This document shows, one piece after another, positions 1-7,149 of a DNA stretch of 8,118 bases (its first letter is position 1; each line of letters begins with the position of its first letter). Location: contig CAXRGH010000151.1 of the NCBI GenBank assembly GCA_964230195.1, positions 1 to 8,118 of the forward strand, read 5' to 3'. The notes beneath the pieces are model-generated. The model saw only the letters and a list, made by a program, of their open reading frames with translations, was not told the origin of the DNA and made no database searches. Made by a program: the position numbers and the translations under genes. This DNA comes from CAXRGH01 sp964230195 (lineage in GTDB: Bacteria; Pseudomonadota; Gammaproteobacteria; Enterobacterales; Alteromonadaceae).

Positions 1-1404
1 ATCTAAGTCAATTTTGATGAGTTGATTCTTGATTACCAACCAGACGTACTTCTCGCCTCTATGTAATGATAAGACTCTGAAGTCCGAAAACAGTTGTTTC
101 TTCAATGTCAGTTGTTGTTTATTTTCTTCATAGCTGTAAATTTTAACTCCTTCATCTGACGCGACCCAAGGGTTCCCGTTATTATCAATAATGATGTCCC
201 AGTATTTTTTATCTTTTAATTGATCTTTTATTTCATCGGCAGTCATTCTGAAATCAATTTTTGTTGTTACGTTGTCTTCAGGCGACATGGTATACAAATC
301 ACCAGATTGACTTAATAACCAAAATTTGTTGAGGTCAGATGCAATCCCCCAAAAATCCACAGTAGGTTCGACTTCCGTGTAGTGCTGGTGATTTATTTCT
401 TGAACATGATTGCCCTGACGAGGGCGCTCAATTTTGTATAGTCCTTGAAGTGCCGTCCCCAACCAAACATTGCCCTCTCTATCCATGAGCGCTGAAATAA
501 GATACGCATCATCAAGAACATCAGTCCAAGCCAACTTGTGTTCTGCTTGGCTTGAATCAGTATTAACCGTAATCCAATTGCTCTCGGTAAATACTTCAAT
601 AGAACTGCTGCGTTGATTAAATTGAATGCTCCGCACAAACTCCGTACCAAGTTGAGGATGTGAACGCACCCTTTCACTCGTGACTGGACGAAGATTTTTA
701 TCTAATTGGAATAGTCCGTTTTCAGTGCCGAGCCAAAAGCTACGTCCGTCAAACTCAACTGTTCGCAACTGGCGTGCATCAATCAACCCCTTGGTAGTGA
801 GCTTCGTTAATAGCTGACTGGGTAAGTGCAATGCATAGAAACCCTGCTCATAAGTACCAATGAAAAGATAATCTTGTTTGACCTGCAGGTAAAAAATGTG
901 GTGCTCAATTTCGGCGTTACGGGCGATGAGTGGTGAAAATTTTCCTGATTCGATTGAATAGAGCTGTAAATTGTTCGCTTCAGAAACAACCAGCGTAGAA
1001 TCATTAAGTTTTGTTAATGCGGTTTCACTATCGGTGTCTTCTGTGTTGAGGGTTCCAAAATGGGTAACCACTCTTTGCCGAGTGTGCTTGTAATAGCCAA
1101 AAATCTTACCCTGATCAGCGAACCAGACGCTCTCTGGCATGGTGACAACTTGCCGAGCGTACAAGGTTTCTAACTCTGGGTGGTCTTGCTCTGTGACAAC
1201 ACCAATCGTACGATTGTTTGCATAACCTTGGAGACCCTGCTGCGTACCTATCCATAAGAATCCGCTACTATCTTGCGATATGTGAAAAGCGGGGTTGTTA
1301 CCACCCAGGCGCGACGCAACCGATACCTCAAAGGTATCACTGAGCGCTGAAAAAGAACAGACAATAACAACTAGAATAAATCGGAACATTTTGGCTGGAA
1401 GCAC
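1..1404 (-). CDS. Exported Reg_prop beta-propeller sensor protein, N-terminal part (runs off the left edge)
   Basis: The reading frame is open from the proposed GTG start to the window edge (468 residues, no stop), so the C-terminus is missing. Residues 1-22 look like a Sec signal peptide: basic K5 and R8, a hydrophobic core, and an ALS cleavage site before D23. The rest is a chain of about ten propeller-blade repeats starting near residues 41, 83, 129, 169, 213, 257, 304, 352, 402 and 444, spaced 40-50 residues. The clearest carry the Reg_prop signature, for example GFLWIGTQQGLQGY, FWLGTENGLFQLD and GNVWLGTALQGLYKI. In this family the propeller is a periplasmic sensor, usually followed by a Y_Y_Y domain, a membrane helix, and a GGDEF or histidine-kinase output; which one is present cannot be seen here. 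ATG at 1389 is the alternative start, but GTG has the better ribosome binding site. The M16 gene lies 104 bases upstream on the same strand; co-transcription is possible but unproven. Confidence 0.85.
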   Translation of the reverse strand, partial: MLPAKMFRFILVVIVCSFSALSDTFEVSVASRLGGNNPAFHISQDSSGFLWIGTQQGLQGYANNRTIGVVTEQDHPELETLYARQVVTMPESVWFADQGKIFGYYKHTRQRVVTHFGTLNTEDTDSETALTKLNDSTLVVSEANNLQLYSIESGKFSPLIARNAEIEHHIFYLQVKQDYLFIGTYEQGFYALHLPSQLLTKLTTKGLIDARQLRTVEFDGRSFWLGTENGLFQLDKNLRPVTSERVRSHPQLGTEFVRSIQFNQRSSSIEVFTESNWITVNTDSSQAEHKLAWTDVLDDAYLISALMDREGNVWLGTALQGLYKIERPRQGNHVQEINHQHYTEVEPTVDFWGIASDLNKFWLLSQSGDLYTMSPEDNVTTKIDFRMTADEIKDQLKDKKYWDIIIDNNGNPWVASDEGVKIYSYEENKQQLTLKKQLFSDFRVLSLHRGEKYVWLVIKNQLIKIDLD

Positions 1405-1409
1405 TGTTA

Positions 1410-1414
1410 CCTTT
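1410..1414 (-). promoter_or_regulatory. Ribosome binding site that favours the GTG start of the propeller gene
   Basis: On the minus strand AAAGG lies 5 bases before the in-frame GTG at 1402-1404, a good Shine-Dalgarno arrangement. The ATG five codons further on (1387-1389) has no purine-rich element at a suitable distance. The GTG start also adds a lysine to the n-region of the signal peptide. Confidence 0.5.
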
Positions 1415-1508
1415 AGTAATACATGGTAGAGCAGTATTCCACAAATGGTGGCGAGTTGCCATCCTATTCACCAAACTGGACTGTTAAGTTTATGTTACAT
1501 GGTTGTTT

Positions 1509-4184
1509 TTAGTGCGATTTGTTCGAGAATACATCAATTCTGCACAATGAAATTTGCTTGACTAAACGGTTGATAAAATCAATAAAGTGACTTCGTTCAA
1601 TTGTTTCAAATATGTGTTCAATTTCATCAGAAACGACTGATTGTTTTGTTTTCGCGAATAAGTGTAACCACTGAGATTTATACCAATGACTAGGGTGGGG
1701 TGCTGGTTTATTTAACTGTGATCTGACTTGTGATCTTGCAATATGAAAGTGTTCACAGGTCATGCCGTTTATAAGCTCTGGTAATTGTTGGATAAAATAA
1801 TCTACTTTTGCTTCGAGTTCGCTGGATTTCTCTGGGGTGGTTTGTCCGTAAAACACGAGACCCGGGTGTTCACCATGGGGTAGATAGTGACTACCAATGA
1901 GATAGCCTGCCTGTTCTTCTCCCCTGACTTGTTGAAAGAAAACGGGAGAAACAATATGTTCTGTGAGCATAAATAACGCTTTTTCTTCTAGCAGTGGAGA
2001 AGGTGAGAAGAAATAAGTTAACTGGGCATTTTGCTGATGTGTTTTTGAGGTTTTCAAGTACAGTCGTTCGTGATGCTCTGTATGAGCCTTTAAGCCGGGT
2101 TCGCTGATAGCGGCACTCGCTCTCTCTCGCTGCGTATGTGTGATAATTAACTGCTCAATCTGATGCATTTGTTGCGGTAACCAATGGCCCGCAAACATTG
2201 TTGTGATGTTACTTAACGAGAGCAATGATTGTTGGAAACTAACTGCTGACGAATGCGTTAAAACTTTTACTGCTCTCAGCTTATCCAATGAGTGATAGCT
2301 ACTCGGAAGCATGTGGTGGGATAGACCTGAAAATAGTTGGTAAACTTCCTGTTGATTGCACTGACGTTGATATTTAGTGGTTAAAGCATAAAGGGCTGAA
2401 TCATATTCTTGGCGAGTGATTGAACTAGACAAAAGCTCGACAATACAAGTGTTGACCAAAATCATTAATCCATCAACATGCCCTTTGGCTTGCAATGAAA
2501 GTCCATGTGATGCTGCATAAAATTTGACACTTAAACCTGCCGCTACCGCATTACCGAGACTCTTTTGAATTCTTGCATTAAGCGCTGTGACGAGCAGTTC
2601 ACCTAAGGTTTTCTTATAAACGTCTGAAATTAACCCGTCACCTCTGAATGCAAGGTAAATCTCCCCGTTATTGATGTTGTTATCGTGTCGGCAAACAACA
2701 TAAGAGTCAAAACTATCCAAGGCCACTCGGCTTTCATTCAAATTGATACCACAGGGTGAGTTACTTTCTCGATAGTTTTCTAAATAACGGTTCTTTACGG
2801 GCAATACCCATTGTTGGTTGGCTGGTGAAGTCAATAATGATGGTAGTGGACGATAAAAATAGGGGGTCATATACCAAGGTTCGAATCGTTTCTCCGATTC
2901 GCGATCGCAATACAGGCGAGACTGTTCCGGACTATTAGTTATGTGGAAGCTTCTCATATTGTCAAAGCTCAAGGCTTTGAGTAGGTAGTCATTGGCTGCG
3001 AATTGACTTCCCGCCTCGTCATTCTCAGACGGTGCTTGAGTGGTTCTGATTGTCAATAAATTAAGTGATATCTCGCTGGCAATATCTAATTGATTGCTTT
3101 GTATTTTGCTGCGAGTAATTCGCTGCATTTTTTGAACTTCTTCAATTCGCCATGATTCTGTGGTGACTGTTTTCACTGTGTCAAGATAGCATAGACAAAG
3201 GTTTTGCACGCTATCAAGTTGAGCACTGCCTTTTGGTGTCAGTAAAATATGAATATAAAAGTCAGCATCTGTTTGCGTGCATTGTTCGGTACCTGCATGC
3301 ACATTGAATGCTAAATTTGCATTGCGCAGGGCACTTAAAAGCCCACCTTCGTGTGGGCTTTTGATCAACATTTCAATCACTGCTAATTGATTTTTTTTGT
3401 TGTCCTTCGGATCTAAGTCTAATGGAAAACTTATTATGAGTTGTTCGCTAGTGTCAGTAGCACATTGGAAAGAAAAGTGACCTTTGTGGGTTTCATCAAA
3501 CCTCGGTGTGACTATTGTCTTCTTTTGTGCAACGCCCATTGGGATCCTTTCAAAAACAGTGAGTATACTTGGTACATGATTTTTCATTACCTCTGGCAAC
3601 GCAATGCATATACTCATGTTTCCTGCGACAAATTGTTGGCGATGAAACTCTTGGATTGTGCCTTGCCAGTTCTCGACAGTGCGAGTCTTAAAGCCCTGTT
3701 TGTTTCCGGTGGTGAAACTGTAATACGGATGTAATGGGTTTGCCGTGTGTTGCTGGATCTGTCTAAGCTTAGCGATGTCATCGTTAGCCTTTGTGTTAAA
3801 TTCATCATCAATAATGTTCATCTCAGCAGTGATTGCCGCGAGCTTGAATTGCGGAAATGTGACCATGTCAACCAGAATATCCATAGCGTTTTCCAATATA
3901 TCTAATGGGAACACGCAATTTAATTGACAGTGAGAGTTCGTAGTAATTGCGTTGACAGAACCACCATTTGATTCACAAAGATTGATTAAAACGTTTTCTT
4001 GCGGATAGGCTTTACTTCCCCTGAATAGTAGATGTTCGGTCAAGTGAGCAAGCCCTGGATAGTCTGACAGTACGGGTAAGGAGTCAAAGCCAATGGTTAG
4101 TGAAATAACACATTCACTTTGACTTTTTGCTGGGAGTACCGCGGTGGCAAGTCCGTTTTCCAAGAAATCATACTGATAATCCAT
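1509..4184 (-). CDS. M16 family zinc metallopeptidase (pitrilysin/insulysin type)
   Basis: This is an 891-residue protease of the insulinase family, which degrades peptides inside an enclosed chamber. Numbered from the ATG at 4184, the inverted zinc motif HLTEH gives zinc ligands H47 and H51 and base E50. The third ligand is E128 in IDDEFN, exactly 77 residues after H51 as in pitrilysin and insulysin, with a second acidic residue at E121. The block FEPWYMTPY (434-442) marks the middle region. In the C-terminal half the substrate-binding pair of the pitrilysin type is kept: R754 and Y761 in RGEEQAGY. Both halves therefore look functional. Length is slightly below E. coli protease III (about 960), and there is no signal peptide, so a cytoplasmic location is inferred. 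The frame also opens at TTG 4208 (eight more residues); neither start has a clear Shine-Dalgarno, and I prefer ATG. It is divergent from sixA. The peptide substrate is unknown. Confidence 0.9.
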   Translation of the reverse strand: MDYQYDFLENGLATAVLPAKSQSECVISLTIGFDSLPVLSDYPGLAHLTEHLLFRGSKAYPQENVLINLCESNGGSVNAITTNSHCQLNCVFPLDILENAMDILVDMVTFPQFKLAAITAEMNIIDDEFNTKANDDIAKLRQIQQHTANPLHPYYSFTTGNKQGFKTRTVENWQGTIQEFHRQQFVAGNMSICIALPEVMKNHVPSILTVFERIPMGVAQKKTIVTPRFDETHKGHFSFQCATDTSEQLIISFPLDLDPKDNKKNQLAVIEMLIKSPHEGGLLSALRNANLAFNVHAGTEQCTQTDADFYIHILLTPKGSAQLDSVQNLCLCYLDTVKTVTTESWRIEEVQKMQRITRSKIQSNQLDIASEISLNLLTIRTTQAPSENDEAGSQFAANDYLLKALSFDNMRSFHITNSPEQSRLYCDRESEKRFEPWYMTPYFYRPLPSLLTSPANQQWVLPVKNRYLENYRESNSPCGINLNESRVALDSFDSYVVCRHDNNINNGEIYLAFRGDGLISDVYKKTLGELLVTALNARIQKSLGNAVAAGLSVKFYAASHGLSLQAKGHVDGLMILVNTCIVELLSSSITRQEYDSALYALTTKYQRQCNQQEVYQLFSGLSHHMLPSSYHSLDKLRAVKVLTHSSAVSFQQSLLSLSNITTMFAGHWLPQQMHQIEQLIITHTQRERASAAISEPGLKAHTEHHERLYLKTSKTHQQNAQLTYFFSPSPLLEEKALFMLTEHIVSPVFFQQVRGEEQAGYLIGSHYLPHGEHPGLVFYGQTTPEKSSELEAKVDYFIQQLPELINGMTCEHFHIARSQVRSQLNKPAPHPSHWYKSQWLHLFAKTKQSVVSDEIEHIFETIERSHFIDFINRLVKQISLCRIDVFSNKSH

Positions 4185-4268
4185 ATCGTTATACGCTTTG
4201 TAGTTCAAAAGATTGATTATTTAGTCCATACTACACTCAAGAATAAACGAAATTCTGCATTGAGTGGA

Positions 4269-4298
4269 ATTAATCACAATATTTTCTTAAGTTCTCAA
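4269..4298 (-). promoter_or_regulatory. Possible promoter for the M16 peptidase gene
   Basis: On the minus strand TTGAGA (4293-4298, five of six consensus bases) is followed after 18 bases by ATTAAT (4269-4274, four of six). It lies in the 171-base gap between the divergent M16 and sixA genes. The spacing is acceptable but the -10 element is weak. I found no equally good candidate facing sixA in this gap. Confidence 0.25.
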
Positions 4299-4355
4299 GT
4301 TTTACCGGTGTTACGCCGATGAATCTTACCATTGGATATTAACTAATTTATCACT

Positions 4356-4814
4356 ATGAAGTTATTTTTAATGCGGCACGGCGAAGCTGAAACGTTTGCA
4401 ACAAGCGATAAAGAGCGAAAGCTAACCGCTCATGGTGTAAAAGAATGTGAAACGGCTGCAAAGTGGCTCAAGTTAAACGCCGTTGATATTGATTTTGCGT
4501 TAGTCTCTCCTTATGTTCGCGCACAACAAACTTTTCAAACCGTCAGTCAAACGTTGAATGTCAAAGCGAGTCAAACAGTCGTGGACATAACACCCGACGG
4601 CGATCCATCATGGGTAGCTGACTATCTTGACGTTCTTATCAGTGAAAATACAGAATTAAATACAATGTTGGTGGTAACCCATATGCCACTCGTTAGCAGC
4701 TTGCTTGATATTCTGGTTGCCAACCCCGTTGGCGTATTCTTCCCAACTGGTGGGCTTGCAATGGTGGAACTTGAAGGTCATGCAAGTAAAGGACAGTTAC
4801 TCGGGTTTGGTTAG
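4356..4814 (+). CDS. sixA: Phosphohistidine phosphatase SixA
   Basis: A 152-residue member of the histidine phosphatase (phosphoglycerate mutase-like) superfamily. The catalytic RHG motif is at residues 7-9, so H8 is the expected phospho-acceptor, and the protein begins MKLFLMRHGEAE as SixA proteins do. LTAHG (23-27), the SPYVRAQQT block with R55 (51-59), and VVTHMP with the second histidine H109 complete the family pattern. Its length is close to that of E. coli SixA (about 160), and there is no signal peptide or membrane segment, so it is cytoplasmic. In E. coli SixA removes phosphate from histidine residues of phosphorelay proteins (the ArcB HPt domain, and NPr of the nitrogen PTS); which partner applies here is not visible. 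No Shine-Dalgarno sequence precedes the ATG. The gene is divergent from the M16 peptidase and convergent with yfjD. Confidence 0.93.
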   Translation: MKLFLMRHGEAETFATSDKERKLTAHGVKECETAAKWLKLNAVDIDFALVSPYVRAQQTFQTVSQTLNVKASQTVVDITPDGDPSWVADYLDVLISENTELNTMLVVTHMPLVSSLLDILVANPVGVFFPTGGLAMVELEGHASKGQLLGFG

Positions 4815-4842
4815 ATTAATGAAATCTGCTCATTGAGAGGAT

Positions 4843-4858
4843 GGGGATGACGTTCCCC
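4843..4858. terminator. Short hairpin in the sixA/yfjD convergent gap, possible weak terminator
   Basis: GGGGA (4843-4847) and TCCCC (4854-4858) can form a 5-bp stem with a 6-base loop, 29 bases after the sixA stop and 32 bases beyond the yfjD stop. The position suits a bidirectional terminator, but no T-tract follows on either strand, so an intrinsic terminator is not well supported. Confidence 0.25.
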
Positions 4859-4869
4859 TGCAATTGTCC

Positions 4870-4881
4870 GTTGATATCAAC
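4870..4881. repeat. Perfect 12-base palindrome GTTGATATCAAC in the sixA/yfjD gap
   Basis: GTTGAT is followed directly by its reverse complement ATCAAC. It begins 9 bases beyond the end of the yfjD coding strand, in the tail-to-tail gap. With no loop it is a poor RNA hairpin and looks more like a protein-binding palindrome or chance. No second copy was noticed by eye. Confidence 0.4.
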
Positions 4882-4890
4882 TATTGTTAG

Positions 4891-6171
4891 CTACCAGTTT
4901 GACCTTTTTTCGTAGAATTCGGGCAAAATACGCACAGTTCTGATCATATTGTCTTTAATGTCCACAATTTCCATAGGGTAGCCGGCAATTCGAAAACTCA
5001 TATTCGCATGTGGGATTTCTTCAAGATGTTCAAGCACTAAGCCATTGAGAGTTTTCGGACCTTCCGTGGGAAGTTCCCAACTCATTTCTTTGTTCAACTC
5101 GCGAATATTGGCACTACCGTCTACTAACACAGAGCCATCTTGCTGCGTGTGACTGTTCTTACTATGTGAAGGTAAAATGGAAGTTGTGAATTCTCCAACA
5201 ATTTCTTCTAAGATATCCTCTAATGTCACTAACCCTTGAATATCTCCATATTCGTCAACAACCAGGCCTATGCGCTCCTTTGATGTTTGAAATTGAAACA
5301 GCAGTGATGACAACTTAGTGGATTCTGGAGTAAAGTAAATTTCGCGTACAGCACGAAGTAACGTCGCTTTACTAAATTGATCTTTTGATAAAAGCCGAAG
5401 CGCATCGCGCAAATGAATAAAGCCGACAGCATCGTCAATGGTATCTCTGTACAATAAAACCCTTGTATGTTGAGCATGGGTAAGTTGTTTTTGTATTGAA
5501 CGCCATTCGTCATTGATGTCAATGGCCATAATATCACTTCGCGGGATCATGATGTCTTCAGCCGTAACCTTATCCAGATCCAAAATGCCGAGTAGCATAT
5601 CTTGATATTGGTCAGACATGAGTGATGATGCCTCGTTAACGACGCTGCGCAATTCTTCCTTACTTAGTGGGTTCTTGTCATTTTCGATCGACTGTATTCC
5701 AAATAACTTCAGCAATCCATTGGTGATGAAATTAATCATGGTAATAAACGGATATAGAACCAACTGAAGGGGTTTCAACAGTGCGCTGCTTGGGAATGCA
5801 ATTTTTTCAGGATACAAAGCTGCAAGTGTTTTTGGGGTGACTTCAGCAAATATTAAAATAATGAAGGTAAGCCCAATGGTTGCAACAACCGGTCCTAGTT
5901 CATGAAAATAACGTGTGCATACTATGGTTGCAATCGAAGCAGCAGCCAGATTGACGAGATTATTCCCGATCAAGATAAGACCAATAAGCCTGTCTGGACG
6001 TTTGAGCAGTTTATTAACTCTCATTGCCCCTTTATGTTTTTCTTTCACTAAGTGTTTGAGGCGATAACGATTGATAGACATCATGCCTGTCTCGGAGCTT
6101 GAGAAATAAGCTGATGCAATGATAAGAAGTGCAAGCACTATTAACAAGGTGCTAGTTGATATGTCGTCCAA
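4891..6171 (-). CDS. yfjD: CNNM/CBS/CorC-HlyC family membrane protein YfjD
   Basis: This 426-residue protein matches E. coli YfjD (sometimes called CorB) in length and domain order. Residues 5 to about 195 are the CNNM membrane domain with about four hydrophobic segments (8-26, 62-85, 94-115, 128-152) and the family motifs AYFSSSETG (21-29), GNNLVN (69-74) and AEVTPKT (109-115). A CBS pair follows at about 204-325, with the hallmark VVDEYGDIQGLVTLEDILEE in its second half (304-323). A C-terminal CorC/HlyC domain spans about 345-420. CNNM proteins are inner-membrane proteins linked to divalent cation, especially magnesium, transport; adenine nucleotides often bind the CBS pair. The ion moved here cannot be read from sequence. 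The start is TTG: the encoded N-terminus MDDISTSTLL aligns with that of E. coli YfjD, and AGGA lies 8 bases upstream. It follows ypjD by 76 bases on the same strand, a probable operon. Confidence 0.93.
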   Translation of the reverse strand: MDDISTSTLLIVLALLIIASAYFSSSETGMMSINRYRLKHLVKEKHKGAMRVNKLLKRPDRLIGLILIGNNLVNLAAASIATIVCTRYFHELGPVVATIGLTFIILIFAEVTPKTLAALYPEKIAFPSSALLKPLQLVLYPFITMINFITNGLLKLFGIQSIENDKNPLSKEELRSVVNEASSLMSDQYQDMLLGILDLDKVTAEDIMIPRSDIMAIDINDEWRSIQKQLTHAQHTRVLLYRDTIDDAVGFIHLRDALRLLSKDQFSKATLLRAVREIYFTPESTKLSSLLFQFQTSKERIGLVVDEYGDIQGLVTLEDILEEIVGEFTTSILPSHSKNSHTQQDGSVLVDGSANIRELNKEMSWELPTEGPKTLNGLVLEHLEEIPHANMSFRIAGYPMEIVDIKDNMIRTVRILPEFYEKRSNW

Positions 6172-6179
6172 GCGTGGGG

Positions 6180-6183
6180 TCCT
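6180..6183 (-). promoter_or_regulatory. Ribosome binding site that supports the TTG start of yfjD
   Basis: AGGA on the minus strand is separated by 8 bases from TTG at 6169-6171. No ATG or GTG lies in frame near the expected N-terminus, and starting any later would cut into the first membrane segment. Confidence 0.6.
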
Positions 6184-6242
6184 GCTTATTGATGAAGATT
6201 AACTTTATCTGTTGTTGTTTCGATATTCAAGCGGTAGTGCAA

Positions 6243-6255
6243 TGTCCTTAGGACA
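6243..6255. repeat. Inverted repeat TGTCCT-T-AGGACA over the ypjD stop codon
   Basis: Six-base arms flank a single central base, and the ypjD stop codon (6248-6250) lies in the middle. As RNA it could form at most a 5-bp stem with a 3-base loop holding the stop codon. No T-tract follows, so it is not an intrinsic terminator. It could affect 3' processing or be chance. Confidence 0.35.
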
Positions 6256-7036
6256 ATAAGATCTCTTTCACGAATCGGCTTCCAAAATAGGCAAGACTGA
6301 GTAAAGCTGTCGCGATGATCGTTGCTCCAGTCACACGTTTCCCTCGCATATGAAATTGATATCGTGCAACAATAATACCGGAAAAGACTAACCAAGCAGC
6401 CATAGATAAGAGTGTTTTATGACGAGTTCCCTCGGCAAATAGGCTTGTTGACGAAACAAACCCTGACACCAATGAGATGGTCAGTAAAATGACGGAAAAT
6501 TCAATTAATTTAAATAATATTTTTTCGACCGCTAATAAAGGTGGAACCCATTGGTTCAATGCAACAGACATGTGATGTTTGAGCACATAATTAATACAAT
6601 GGAGTTGAATTGCGTAGAGTGAAGCAAGCATACTGGCACCGAATGTGAGTAGTGCTGCTGCAATATGCAAGATCATTCCTGAAGAAACCGAGATGTTTTG
6701 CGTCTCCGGAGCGCCAGTCAAAGCACTCAACCCTAATGAGAGCGCTGAGATAACATAAACAATCGGTAATAGTAGTACATTGCGTGTTAGCGCGGCTACC
6801 AGTGACATTACGCAACTAATGACAAACCAGATAGCAACGCTGAGGTTTGATATGGCTACCGAGGGTGCATAAAGGATGGCACTCAGATCAAGACTAAAAC
6901 CATGTAGGATTATGGCGACAAAAGCTGCACTAAATAGCCATCCGAAATTGATTTCTTGCTGACGGAAAAACGCTACCACGATCTGGATAGAAACGGCGAT
7001 ATAAATAAACGTTGCTAGAGTCGTTAGAGCGGTCAC
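6248..7036 (-). CDS. ypjD: Inner-membrane protein YpjD, CcsA/CcmC-like (cytochrome c assembly family)
   Basis: This 262-residue, strongly hydrophobic protein has about eight membrane segments and resembles E. coli YpjD (263 residues) along its whole length. Matching blocks include LLLPIVY (88-94), GMILHI (120-125), LYAIQL (140-145), PPLLAVEKILF (165-175) and the C-terminal LAYFGSRFVKEIL (248-260). The family belongs to the cytochrome c assembly (CcsA/CcmC-like) superfamily. H45 and H124 in membrane segments are candidate heme-ligand positions by analogy, but no tryptophan-rich WWD heme-handling motif is visible, and the function of YpjD is not established. I place the start at GTG 7036: it gives the family length and has AAGG 8 bases upstream. 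The frame opens further back at TTG 7108, but that would add 24 polar residues absent from YpjD and would overlap the likely promoter. It is followed by yfjD and divergent from ffh, the same arrangement as in enterobacteria. Confidence 0.9.
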   Translation of the reverse strand: MTALTTLATFIYIAVSIQIVVAFFRQQEINFGWLFSAAFVAIILHGFSLDLSAILYAPSVAISNLSVAIWFVISCVMSLVAALTRNVLLLPIVYVISALSLGLSALTGAPETQNISVSSGMILHIAAALLTFGASMLASLYAIQLHCINYVLKHHMSVALNQWVPPLLAVEKILFKLIEFSVILLTISLVSGFVSSTSLFAEGTRHKTLLSMAAWLVFSGIIVARYQFHMRGKRVTGATIIATALLSLAYFGSRFVKEILLS

Positions 7037-7044
7037 ACTACGGG

Positions 7045-7048
7045 CCTT
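7045..7048 (-). promoter_or_regulatory. Ribosome binding site for the GTG start of ypjD
   Basis: AAGG on the minus strand lies 8 bases before GTG at 7034-7036. The upstream TTG at 7106-7108 has no comparable element. Confidence 0.5.
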
Positions 7049-7085
7049 GAGATTTCGATTGATATGATTACCAAAATATCGGATC

Positions 7086-7115
7086 TTTATAGGAAATACA
7101 ACGCACAAGTGCTAA
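7086..7115 (-). promoter_or_regulatory. Predicted sigma-70 promoter for ypjD-yfjD
   Basis: On the minus strand TTAGCA (7110-7115, four of six consensus bases) and TATAAA (7086-7091, five of six) are 18 bases apart. Transcription would begin near 7079, leaving a leader of about 43 bases before the GTG start of ypjD. The -35 element overlaps a small inverted repeat, GCAC-AA-GTGC (7103-7112). Confidence 0.45.
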
Positions 7116-7125
7116 CTTAATTTGC

Positions 7126-7149
7126 TTTGTGGTATCATTTCGCCACAAA
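7126..7149. repeat. Inverted repeat flanking the ffh -10 element
   Basis: TTTGTGG (7126-7132) and CCACAAA (7143-7149) are perfect 7-base inverted arms separated by 10 bases. The spacer contains the TATCAT hexamer. The arms are 17 bases apart centre to centre, about one and a half helical turns. Such a site could be an operator, or in DNA a cruciform. A protein binding it would cover the -10 region and probable start point of ffh. No regulator is identified. Confidence 0.5.
7130..7138 (+). promoter_or_regulatory. Predicted extended -10 promoter for ffh
   Basis: TGG directly precedes TATCAT (7133-7138, five of six consensus bases), giving the TGnTATAAT-type extended -10 element. No good -35 hexamer is visible at 16-18 bases, which is usual for extended -10 promoters. 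Transcription would begin near 7145, with a leader of about 38 bases before the ffh ATG. Confidence 0.5.

Noticed and set aside
393..1004. Minus-strand open frames 393-677 and 807-1004
   Set aside because: They overlap the long propeller frame on the same strand in another phase and show no family features.
1354..1404. Lipoprotein lipobox at VIVC in the propeller protein leader
   Set aside because: The residue before the cysteine is valine, not G, A or S, and the ALS site seven residues later fits signal peptidase I better.
1416..1444. TTGTGG-N17-TATTAC on the minus strand as a promoter for the propeller gene
   Set aside because: Only three of six and four of six consensus bases match, and its start point near 1409 would remove the AAAGG ribosome binding site from the transcript.
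1445..1465. Hairpin GGTGGC-GAGTT-GCCATC between the M16 and propeller genes as a terminator
   Set aside because: On the transcribed (minus) strand one pair becomes an A-C mismatch, leaving a 4-bp stem, and no T-tract follows.
2756..3927. Open frames on the plus strand inside the M16 gene (2756-2938, 3441-3734, 3745-3927)
   Set aside because: They are antisense to a well-conserved protease frame, have no ribosome binding sites that stand out, and their translations resemble no family.
7037..7108. N-terminal extension of YpjD from TTG 7108
   Set aside because: It has no ribosome binding site, adds polar residues not found in YpjD, and would place the predicted promoter inside the coding region.
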